64,000 bases of DNA, from assembly GCF_042649685.1 (NCBI RefSeq), contig NZ_JBHRZT010000072.1, forward strand, positions 744,001 through 808,000. The letters run 5' to 3'. Positions within the stretch are counted from its first letter, which is position 1, and every line of letters begins with the position of its first letter. The DNA is from Bacillus_BA songklensis (GTDB lineage Bacteria; Bacillota; Bacilli; Bacillales; Bacillaceae_H). Below, in pieces: positions 35,835-43,859 of the stretch. A program made the position numbers and the translations under genes. The notes below the pieces were generated by a model. It had not been told where the DNA came from and did not search any database. It worked only from the letters and a program-made list of their open reading frames with translations.

Positions 35835-37082
35835 CTAATTAAAAATTATAGGAAAAGTAAATGTAACGAAAGCTGCCCAAAGTCCGTAGACCGGCAAATA
35901 CTTAGTAATGGCATCTTGGATAGTTGAAGGTCCGGATTTGTTTTGTAGAAAACGCATATAGGAGAGCATAATCCAAATTAGATTTGCCCAGATAAGTATG
36001 TTTACTCCTAAAACAGCAAGTCTATTAGGCGTAATCCCATAAGAAGAAAGTCTGAACACGATGGCTGACAAAGCCACACTGTCAATGATAAGCGCAAGAA
36101 CAATTAAGGCAAAATTTATATAATCTGAAATGTTCTTTTTCTCGACTGAGTCGCTCTCGATAATGGAAAATATGGTAACGGCCAATACACCAAGGAGTAT
36201 TCCGTTGAAGGCTATCAGGAAATTGCGGTCCAAGAATGGATTTTTTCCGACCCATATAACCGTTATAAGATAGACCAACAATGTAACCAGGACAAGAGGA
36301 CTAAAAATTTTAGCTATATATGGTGTAATATTCTTAGCAAGTTTAAGATTCATTGATACCAGGTATGCAGCCACAATAGCGAGAGCGGCAGCACCAAATA
36401 AAACGACATTACTAAAATAGAAGTCTTCTATATCCAAGCCAACAAAGCTAAATAACTGCATGGTTAATGCTGCTAGCACCATTCCGCTAACTGCCATGCT
36501 GGCGTAGAGAATACAATATTCCAAATTAAATTTAATATAGGCTAATCTTGTACTGCCTTTTGAATATTCATTTCCTGTAAATGCAAGCCCTACCAATCCC
36601 CATAAGAATATGGGAAGGTGCAAATAAGCAAGGATAATACTGTCTTTATAATTTAATGGCAGCATATTAAGATAAAACCCGGAAATTAGGAACAACGCTG
36701 CAAGGGAATAAATAACATTTTTTTTCGGAGTATTATTGTAAACAAAATAGGCAGCAATAAAGGGAATTATACCAAAAGCCAGGTTAATTGGAGCAATTGC
36801 TTCCAGTTCGACAAAATGGAAAATGATTCTGGTGCTTATCCCGGCCAGAATGGCTAAAATGCCCATGAATAAGAAACCTTTTTGAAGCAAGGAAGATTTT
36901 TCTGTATTTGCCGTCTCCTTGAAATGCAATCTTTCATACCAAACGCCAAGAACCTGAGAATCAGGATTTTGTTCCCATGCGTGTGGGAATGACTCTTTAA
37001 AAGCTTTCGGGTCTTTTCTATACATTCTCTCCAGCTCATGAGGGTTAGCAATATTTTCAATAATCAAATTGTTAATGTCCAT
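35835..37082 (-). CDS. Multi-pass membrane protein of the yoaS-yozG type operon (DUF4153-like)
   Basis: 415 residues, start after GGGGAGG at 7 bases (MDINNLIIENIANPHELERM). A soluble head of about 60 residues precedes 10-12 membrane helices. SSYGITPNRLAVLGVNI in the last third resembles the YGxTxxR segment of DUF4153/DUF4173 proteins, but I make that match by eye. Translated just after an XRE-type repressor whose stop lies about 50 bases upstream, and a DUF2975 protein. Function unknown. Confidence 0.7.
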   Translation of the reverse strand: MDINNLIIENIANPHELERMYRKDPKAFKESFPHAWEQNPDSQVLGVWYERLHFKETANTEKSSLLQKGFLFMGILAILAGISTRIIFHFVELEAIAPINLAFGIIPFIAAYFVYNNTPKKNVIYSLAALFLISGFYLNMLPLNYKDSIILAYLHLPIFLWGLVGLAFTGNEYSKGSTRLAYIKFNLEYCILYASMAVSGMVLAALTMQLFSFVGLDIEDFYFSNVVLFGAAALAIVAAYLVSMNLKLAKNITPYIAKIFSPLVLVTLLVYLITVIWVGKNPFLDRNFLIAFNGILLGVLAVTIFSIIESDSVEKKNISDYINFALIVLALIIDSVALSAIVFRLSSYGITPNRLAVLGVNILIWANLIWIMLSYMRFLQNKSGPSTIQDAITKYLPVYGLWAAFVTFTFPIIFN

Positions 37083-37130
37083 AGTTATACCTCCCCTAAT
37101 AATTGTTATATTAAGTTTCCTCCACAATGT

Positions 37131-37346
37131 TTAACTGTCTTCGTCACTTTTGTATTCTAAAATATCTCCAGGCTGACATTCTAAAGCCTTACAAATTGCT
37201 TCTAAAGTAGATAATCGAATCGCTTTTGCCTTTCCATTTTTCAATATAGAAAGGTTTGCCATTGTTATTCCAACTTTCTCCGAAAGTTCTGTTACGCTCA
37301 TTTTCCTTTTTGCTAACATCACATCAATATTGATTATAATTGCCAT
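37131..37346 (-). CDS. yozG: YozG-like Cro/XRE-family regulator
   Basis: 71 residues, a single helix-turn-helix: VMLAKRKMSVTELSEKVGIT, MANLSILKNGKAKAIRLSTL and the end CQPGDILEYKSDED. This short XRE subgroup (YozG) goes with DUF2975 membrane proteins (YoaS) in Bacillus, as here, and probably represses its own operon. Confidence 0.85.
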   Translation of the reverse strand: MAIIINIDVMLAKRKMSVTELSEKVGITMANLSILKNGKAKAIRLSTLEAICKALECQPGDILEYKSDEDS

Positions 37347-37357
37347 CGTTATTCACC

Positions 37358-37840
37358 TCAGACCGTTAAATCATTTTCTGATTTGATATCAATTGCTTCT
37401 TGTAAAAGTTTTTGGAGAACAGCCGCAAAGACTGCGATAACCATCGAAGCAAAAGGAACAACCAATCCGACAAAGATAACTCCTGGTGCGTCGTCTACTT
37501 CCGCAAAGATATAGAAGAGCGGCCAAACTAGCACATGCAAAATACTGATTGTGATGGCACAGTATTTAATTTTCTTTAAAGCTTTTACAGATAAATCGGA
37601 GAAAGCTTTATTTTTGTCAATATAGCGTAAGAGTTTGAAAGCCTGATACAAAGCAAAGTAAAAAGGTATCGCCGATGCATCAAAAGCCATGAAAACGAGA
37701 TATTTTATAAAAGCAAACTCTGGAAGCAATTTTGCTGCAAAATTCGCCATCTCAGGCACCAAAAAGGTGCACAGAGCAAGAACTGGGATTCCTAAAAGAA
37801 TAACAGCTATTTTTAAAAACAACGTTGTTACTTTTTCCAT
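37358..37840 (-). CDS. yoaS: DUF2975 membrane protein (YoaS-like)
   Basis: 160 residues with four membrane helices; FALYQAFKLLRYIDKNKAFSD is the DUF2975 core motif. ATG with AGGTGAGGTG upstream; the in-frame GTG three codons earlier is part of that site. First gene of the three-gene operon ending at 35835. Physiological role unknown. Confidence 0.85.
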   Translation of the reverse strand: MEKVTTLFLKIAVILLGIPVLALCTFLVPEMANFAAKLLPEFAFIKYLVFMAFDASAIPFYFALYQAFKLLRYIDKNKAFSDLSVKALKKIKYCAITISILHVLVWPLFYIFAEVDDAPGVIFVGLVVPFASMVIAVFAAVLQKLLQEAIDIKSENDLTV

Positions 37841-37849
37841 AAAAAGCAC

Positions 37850-38488
37850 CTCACCTATTTATTCTGATTTTGATTTTAATATAGATTTTATCGATTTACA
37901 ATAAAATTTTATTAATTTAGATGATTTTTTTATTGTATATTTTTACTTTAAGCAAAAATAAAAAGCATTCCTCATTCAAAGAAGTGCTCTATAACTTTAA
38001 ACCATTAAATTTATAACTTGTACAGCTAACCCGTTACTTTTAAGTACATTTCTTTACAAGCTCATACTGATTAATTAGGATAAATATTCAATTTTGTTCA
38101 GAAGCCTTATTCCATTAAATGGCCCGTTTGTTGAATAACGAATAAGACATGATCTATCTCCTTAAACTTTTTGTACACGGATTATTACCGACATACATTG
38201 TTCAGAAAGTCACCTATTTATCTCTGAATATTTTTTCCATTTGTTCTTGAATTGAAACATGTTCTATTTGTTCAAAAACCTCAATCACTTATACTGCTTT
38301 TTTCACATTATATCCTTTACTAAGACACCCACATAATAACGAATGAAACATATGTAAAATCGAGAACATCTGTCACAGCTTTCTCATTTCTCCCTTTCGA
38401 ATATTCTGAAGCGGATTTATTTTTAAATATCTTGGGTACAACAAGAGCAATCTAGAATTATGAAAATCAAATAAAAGGAGAGATATAA
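37850..38488. other. Gene-poor gap of about 640 bases
   Basis: AT-rich; no open frame with a ribosome site on either strand. It holds one copy of the gcgccc-like element (38109-38139, ttccattaaatggcccgttt gttgaata) and the upstream region of the antiporter gene. Confidence 0.6.
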
Positions 38489-39736
38489 ATGGAAGCCACC
38501 GTTATGAGTATTGTTCAACGTGAACTATATATGATTACCATGGTCTTTCTTTTTGGACTAATGGCTATGAAATTAGCCGAACGAATTAAAATTCCTGATG
38601 TAGCCCTGTTTATGATTATAGGGATCATACTCGGACCATCCGCCTTCAATCTGATTACAGTGCCTAATGATTCAGTATTCTATCAATTCATTATTGTCTT
38701 AGGATCCATTTTAATTTTGTTTGAGGGAGGGACAGCCATTCGCTTTGCTGTACTCAAAAAAGTATGGATAACCATTTCCCTTTTATCCATACTGGGAGTT
38801 GTCGTTACAGCCGTGATTGTAGCGGTTACCGCTTTCTATTTATTAGATATGCCTATTATGTATGCCCTTCTGCTCGCTTCCGTTATTGCCTCTACAGATC
38901 CGGCAACTTTAATGCCGGTTTTTAAACAGGTCACTATTCAGGAAAAGGTAAGACGAACTGTAGAAAGTGAATCGGCCTTTAATGATGCGACAGGTTCCAT
39001 CTTAACGTTTACCTTACTCGGCGTCATTCTAGGGCAAACTGAATTATCTGTTTCTTCCACCCTATGGAGTTTCTTTCGTGAAGCTGGAGGTGGAATTTTA
39101 GCTGGATTGGTGATTGGTTTTGTAGGAGTTCTTTTGACTTCAGAACACAAATGGGGCCTTTTAAGAAAATACGGTACAGTCGTCAGCCTGGTCGTGGCGA
39201 TTAGCTCTTATTTGGCCGCTGGGTTTATCCATGCCAGCGGATTTATGGCTACCTTCACAGCTGGTCTTATCTCTGGAAACCCTCAGCTGTTTCGTTTTAA
39301 GGTTTCAGAAGAAACCAATTCAACTGTATTTGCATTTTCCGAAACTCTAACCTTAATTATGAGAACGCTTATTTTTATGTTACTGGGCACCCAGGTGGAT
39401 TTCGGTATACTAAGTCAGTTTTGGATACAAGGAATTCTAATCGTCATTGTCTTCATGTTTGTGGCACGACCTCTCGCCGTTCTTCTATGTACCTTACCTG
39501 ACCGGAAGGCAAAATGGAAATGGAATGAAATTGTGTTTATGTTCTGGGTTCGTGAAACAGGTGTCATCCCCGCAGCTCTGTCCGGGATGATCGTGGCAGC
39601 AGGAGTTGATTATGCGAACGAAATTACTTCTGTCACGTTTATTGCCATCTTAGTGACTATCCTGATTCAAGCCAGTACGACAGGTTATGTAGCCAAAAAA
39701 TTAGGAATTACTTTAAAACCTGTATCAAATATTTAA
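38489..39736 (+). CDS. CPA1-type monovalent cation/proton antiporter
   Basis: 415 residues, about 12 helices. ASVIASTDPATLMPVFKQ and VESESAFNDATGSILTF are the NhaP/CPA1 signatures holding the ion-binding Asp residues; the helix-1 region IPDVALFMIIGIILGPSAF is also typical. Ribosome site AAAGGAGAG. The subfamily exchanges Na+ or K+ for protons. It lies 3 kb from the kdp genes, so a role in potassium balance (export opposed to Kdp uptake) is plausible but inferred. No C-terminal regulatory domain is present. Confidence 0.9.
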   Translation: MEATVMSIVQRELYMITMVFLFGLMAMKLAERIKIPDVALFMIIGIILGPSAFNLITVPNDSVFYQFIIVLGSILILFEGGTAIRFAVLKKVWITISLLSILGVVVTAVIVAVTAFYLLDMPIMYALLLASVIASTDPATLMPVFKQVTIQEKVRRTVESESAFNDATGSILTFTLLGVILGQTELSVSSTLWSFFREAGGGILAGLVIGFVGVLLTSEHKWGLLRKYGTVVSLVVAISSYLAAGFIHASGFMATFTAGLISGNPQLFRFKVSEETNSTVFAFSETLTLIMRTLIFMLLGTQVDFGILSQFWIQGILIVIVFMFVARPLAVLLCTLPDRKAKWKWNEIVFMFWVRETGVIPAALSGMIVAAGVDYANEITSVTFIAILVTILIQASTTGYVAKKLGITLKPVSNI

Positions 39737-39865
39737 AACGGATGTTAGCATTGTCATTTTCACCGTCTCAGAAAAATTTAGGAATTCGTTAATACCAAGG
39801 ACTAAAATCATCATATTAAACAATTATTATTTATTTTAATTGTCATTGAAACAATGTATATAGTC

Positions 39866-39902
39866 AAAAAAGGGCAGGCTCACTAGTCGGTGAAGTCTGC
39901 CC
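39866..39902 (-). terminator. Hairpin
   Basis: gggcag/ctgccc arms with inner pairing; a T-run follows on the minus strand. Confidence 0.5.
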
Positions 39903-40057
39903 GAAATCAAAAAATTCAACTATAATCTGTTTGGATTAGCTCATTAATTACTTAACAATCGCTTTATACTTCTGGTGAATGTTCTTCCACCTGAAATCCT
40001 CTTTCTATACTCCTTAGTCATTTAGAGGACTCCTCTCTGTAAACTTTGTAGATAGAC

Positions 40058-40477
40058 TCATGCAGAGCGTTGTTTGAGTAATAACCCTTTCGCACAGTAC
40101 TCAATAATTTCTCTTCTTCTCACAATTCCTATAAAAATTCCATTGTCATCTATAACAGGTACAAAGTTTTGCTCTATTGCTCTCGAGAAAAGATTTTCTA
40201 TTTCCGCATCAATTTTTACAGGTTCATTGAAACGGTGCAAACGAACTTCATATAAACGCAATTTATGAGTATTACTGAAATCTAAAGAAGGGGTATTTTT
40301 TAATTTCCACAGTAAATCTCCCTCTGTTAGCGTGCCTGCATATCTCCCCTTTTCATCTACTAAAGGAACCGCTGAATATCGGTGATATTCCATCTTCTCT
40401 AAAGCTTGACGCATCGTTGAATTGATTTTTATATAAACAAGGTCACTTTTGGGGATAAGAAAAAATGCCACATTCAT
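40058..40477 (-). CDS. CBS-domain pair protein
   Basis: 139 residues, two CBS domains and nothing else: YHRYSAVPLVDEKGRYAGTLTE (first) and NFVPVIDDNGIFIGIVRRRE (second). Such pairs bind adenine nucleotides or dinucleotides. Beginning MNVAFFLIPKS fits the family; an ATG seven codons earlier is the alternative (end 40498). Its position between an antiporter and a kdp operon under c-di-AMP control invites the idea of c-di-AMP binding, as shown for some other CBS proteins, but no motif proves it. The 170 bases on to the KdpD-like gene have no recognised feature. Confidence 0.8.
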   Translation of the reverse strand: MNVAFFLIPKSDLVYIKINSTMRQALEKMEYHRYSAVPLVDEKGRYAGTLTEGDLLWKLKNTPSLDFSNTHKLRLYEVRLHRFNEPVKIDAEIENLFSRAIEQNFVPVIDDNGIFIGIVRRREIIEYCAKGLLLKQRSA

Positions 40478-40715
40478 ATTATGAACTACCTCTTTCATAT
40501 ATAAGTTTCAGCTCCACAGTTCTTTGTGGGCCTTTGTTGTTCTGTCTGTGTTAGAAACTATTTCTCCCTCTCTAACGACTAATGGGTAATAGAAGCATTA
40601 CCTCAAACCACGCTAAGTAGGAGATGACTGCCCATAAGATCTTGATCGGTTCAACTAACACTTGATACGGGTGGAGAATTCCCCACAGAGTGAAGCTTCA
40701 TTTTATAAAGAACAT

Positions 40716-43067
40716 TTAGGAGCAGTCCGTTTTTTCTGACCTATGATCAGAGACTACTAATCCATCAAGATGGCGAGTCTCCCTTAATAACTTCTGAACA
40801 ACTGACCCTTTCCATATCTCTTCCCTTCGTGTACGTGCAGATTGTCCAATAATGACTTGAGTCGCCTGTTTGTTGTTTAGCTGCTCCACAATCTTTTTTA
40901 CAACTTTTCGGCGGTCTGTAGTTTCATACGTTTCAAAATTACCGCCCAAACTTTCGGTTAGTGACTTTGCCTTTAACAAGTTCTTTTCTTTCTCTTCCGT
41001 TAATGGATGATGGTCCTTTACATAAACGACATGCCAAATAGCTTTTAAACGATAGGCGATTCGAAATCCCCGTCGAATAAGCCGTTCACTATTTGGACCG
41101 AGATTGATACAAACGAAAATCACTTCCTGTTTTCTCCAGGGACCTCTTAATGCCTGCTTTCTCTCCCAGGATTCCAGTCTCTCATCAACATCATCTGCCA
41201 CTTCACGCAAAGCCAACTCACGCAATGCAATTAAATTTCCGATTTTAAAGAAGTGGTTTAGTGCTTGCTCCACTTTTTCCTGAGCATAAATATTTCCTTC
41301 TCTCATCCTTTGCCTCAGCGATTTAGGAGAAATATCAATCAGTTCGATTTCATTGGCCATTCTCAGTACCCTGTCCGGGACAGTTTCCCTTACACGAACA
41401 CCGGTAATTTGTTCGACACTGTCATTTAGACTCTCAAGGTGTTGAATATTCATGGTAGAAATCACAGATATACCTGCCTTTAAAATTTCTTCTACATCTT
41501 GATATCTTTTGAGGTGTTTACTTCCCGGGACATTGGTATGCGCTAATTCGTCAATCAAGACCACTTCAGGATTTCTCTTTATAATAGACTTTGTGTCCAT
41601 TTCTTCCAATACAACATTTTTATAATGAATTTTTTCTCTTGGAATGATTTCTAATTCCCCAATTTGCTCGATCGTTTCTTTACGTCCGTGTGTCTCTAAC
41701 AGACCAATGACTATGTCGATGCCTTTCTTTTTTAGCTCGTTGGCTTCCCGAAGCATCGTATAGGTTTTGCCCACTCCAGGGGCAGCTCCAACATAAACCT
41801 TTAGTGTCCCCCGCTTTATTTTATGGATTTCTTCTTCTACTTCCGTTGGAGAAAGCCTTCGATAAGGATTGGATTTCTCTGCCTTCTCCTGCTTGGCCGG
41901 GAGAACCCTCTCTCCCTCCACCTCAGCTCGATCAGCTACGATAAAAATATCAACATTCCTTGTCTTCCTTAATATCTTGTTAATGATGGAACCATACCAA
42001 ATCTCTTCCCATCTGCTTCTCTTTGATTGTCCCATAACAATTCTCGTGACATTGTTTTTCATGGCATACGCCACAATTTCTTCTGCTACATCCTCTTGTA
42101 GAATTGGCAGCTCCTCAAAACGACCATCCAGCTTATCCACCAACTTTTTGATAGAGCGTTTAAAAGTGGCTTCCTCATTTGAAAAAGGTTGATTAGGGGA
42201 ACGAAAACAAACTACATACAAATCACCGCCCAATCGCTTGGCAATCTGGTGCCCTCGCCTAATAAGAATAGAGCCATTCCAATGGTATTGAGCCGAGACG
42301 AGAATTCTCTCAGCAGCGCCCGAAGCACCCACTAAACCGTGTTTTTCTCTATATTGGTCCAAATCCTCGTTTACTTCACCTGCTAAAAACCGCAAAGAAA
42401 GTTCTCTTAGCATGGCCAGGTTATCTCTTTGAAACAACTTTTCCCTCGCCTTGCTTCTATGATCAGCCTCTTCAATACTTCCTTCCTGTAAGCGTTTCAA
42501 AATAGCTTCAGGTGTCACATCCAACAGCTTTACTTCATCAGCCATCGCTAACGTGTTATCAGGTACACAATGATCTACTTTCACTTTTACTCCTGTTAGC
42601 TTTTCCGTGACTTCTCTTGCACCGTCAAGTTCGTATATATTGACCGTTGTAATGACACTGATCTGATGATTGATTAGTTCTATCACGTCTTCAAGGCGTG
42701 TATGATTTTTAGCATCCGGCCGATTTTGATGAGCTAAATGATCGACTAACACAACTTCTGGATTCCTTGTAAGAATGGCCTCAAGATTTAAATCGTACTT
42801 AATCTCTCCATTGTTATACCATTGAATGGGCTGAAGAATTTCCAGCTCTCCGATTTGTTCCACTACCTTCGGGCGATTGGAAGTCCCGATTACACCGACT
42901 GCTACATCTATTCCCTTTTTCTTTAAGATGTTTCCTTCAAGTAGCATGTGGTAGGTTTTACCTGCCCCGCTTACAGCGCCAAGAATAATCTTTAACCTGC
43001 CCCGTTGAAGTTTGGATATAGACTGGAATAGCTCTTCAGAGGTCTTCCGTCGAAAGTGTTCATCCAT
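40716..43067 (-). CDS. Tandem KdpD sensor/Usp protein without kinase domain
   Basis: 783 residues formed by two consecutive copies of the KdpD N-terminal module. Copy 1: KdpD domain about 20-235 with Walker A GAVSGAGKT (30-38) and a degenerate Walker B VVLVDHLAHQN (105-115), Usp domain about 252-381. Copy 2: KdpD domain 419-631 with canonical GAAPGVGKT (427) and VVLIDELAHTN (502), Usp 647-774. There is no membrane segment, GAF or histidine kinase. Start after AGAGGG. In S. aureus the KdpD Usp domain binds c-di-AMP; here the gene follows kdpFABC, itself under a c-di-AMP riboswitch. Probably a soluble sensor/regulator of the Kdp pump. Confidence 0.88.
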   Translation of the reverse strand: MDEHFRRKTSEELFQSISKLQRGRLKIILGAVSGAGKTYHMLLEGNILKKKGIDVAVGVIGTSNRPKVVEQIGELEILQPIQWYNNGEIKYDLNLEAILTRNPEVVLVDHLAHQNRPDAKNHTRLEDVIELINHQISVITTVNIYELDGAREVTEKLTGVKVKVDHCVPDNTLAMADEVKLLDVTPEAILKRLQEGSIEEADHRSKAREKLFQRDNLAMLRELSLRFLAGEVNEDLDQYREKHGLVGASGAAERILVSAQYHWNGSILIRRGHQIAKRLGGDLYVVCFRSPNQPFSNEEATFKRSIKKLVDKLDGRFEELPILQEDVAEEIVAYAMKNNVTRIVMGQSKRSRWEEIWYGSIINKILRKTRNVDIFIVADRAEVEGERVLPAKQEKAEKSNPYRRLSPTEVEEEIHKIKRGTLKVYVGAAPGVGKTYTMLREANELKKKGIDIVIGLLETHGRKETIEQIGELEIIPREKIHYKNVVLEEMDTKSIIKRNPEVVLIDELAHTNVPGSKHLKRYQDVEEILKAGISVISTMNIQHLESLNDSVEQITGVRVRETVPDRVLRMANEIELIDISPKSLRQRMREGNIYAQEKVEQALNHFFKIGNLIALRELALREVADDVDERLESWERKQALRGPWRKQEVIFVCINLGPNSERLIRRGFRIAYRLKAIWHVVYVKDHHPLTEEKEKNLLKAKSLTESLGGNFETYETTDRRKVVKKIVEQLNNKQATQVIIGQSARTRREEIWKGSVVQKLLRETRHLDGLVVSDHRSEKTDCS

Positions 43068-43151
43068 GTTTTTTCCCTCTCTTTTTAAACGACATACCGA
43101 AAAAAGCAGCAAACTCAAAACCTGCTCATCTATTCTCTGAAAAATACTTTT

Positions 43152-43215
43152 CATAAAATGAATCGTCACGAGAACCTTTGATTTTGCCGGTTTCTTCATG
43201 ACGATTCATTTTATG
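43152..43215. repeat. Dispersed inverted repeat, copy 2
   Basis: cataaaatgaatcgtca and tgacgattcattttatg are perfect 17-base arms. Same arms as 7893-7958. Here it stands in the leader of the tandem KdpD gene, downstream of kdpC. Confidence 0.8.
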
Positions 43216-43259
43216 GGGTGTCCCAGAAACACATTGCTTTCCATGGTTTTGGGACACCC
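43216..43259 (-). terminator. Hairpin after kdpC
   Basis: gggtgtccca and tgggacaccc, 10 bases after the kdpC stop on the minus strand. It may partly insulate the KdpD-like gene from the kdp transcript. Confidence 0.65.
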
Positions 43260-43270
43260 TCCTCATTTCC

Positions 43271-43828
43271 TTATTTCAAACGATCTAATTCCATGTTTAG
43301 CTTTAAGACGTTTACTCTTGGCTCTCCAAAGATTCCCCACTGACGTCCTTCTGTATGTTCGTTAATTAACGTATATAAAACATCCTCATCTATTCCTCTC
43401 AGCTCTGCGATTCTAGGAACTTGAATTTTTGCTGCCATTGGAGAAATGTGAGGATCAAGGCCTGACCCAGAGTTTGTCAAAAGATCTGCCGGAATATCAC
43501 TTTTCTTCACATCCGGATTTGCTTTTAAGAAAGTCTCGATATCTTTCTTCGTACGTTCAATCATTTCTTTATTGGAAGGAGCGTAGTTTCCAGATCCGGA
43601 ACCTGCTGCGTTATATTCTATAGAAGAAATACGACCGCTGAAGTATTTTGGATCCTCAAATGTTTGTCCGATCAACTCGGAGCCGACTACTTTCCCATCT
43701 TCATTCGTAATAAGACTGCCTTCCGCTTTTGCGGGCATAATCAGTTTCGAAATTCCGGTCATCCCCAAAGGGTAAACGACACCGCATATAAGCAATAAAA
43801 CAAGGGCAATACGCATATTTTTCAACAT
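43271..43828 (-). CDS. kdpC: Potassium-transporting ATPase subunit KdpC
   Basis: 185 residues with one N-terminal helix (RIALVLLLICGVVYPLGMT) and the KdpC domain outside: GSELIGQTFEDPKYFSGR, LTNSGSGLDPHISPMAA and the family's N-E-H-T-E-G-R-Q-W near residue 157. It stabilises the KdpAB complex. AAGGTG ribosome site. 31 bases after kdpB. Confidence 0.95.
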   Translation of the reverse strand: MLKNMRIALVLLLICGVVYPLGMTGISKLIMPAKAEGSLITNEDGKVVGSELIGQTFEDPKYFSGRISSIEYNAAGSGSGNYAPSNKEMIERTKKDIETFLKANPDVKKSDIPADLLTNSGSGLDPHISPMAAKIQVPRIAELRGIDEDVLYTLINEHTEGRQWGIFGEPRVNVLKLNMELDRLK

Positions 43829-43859
43829 ATTATTTCACCTTTTGTTTTTTATTTTTAAC

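Noticed and set aside
40540..40715. Stretch with ggtggagaattcccc that looked like the edge of an insertion sequence
   Set aside because: No inverted ends, transposase remains or RNA structure could be supported.
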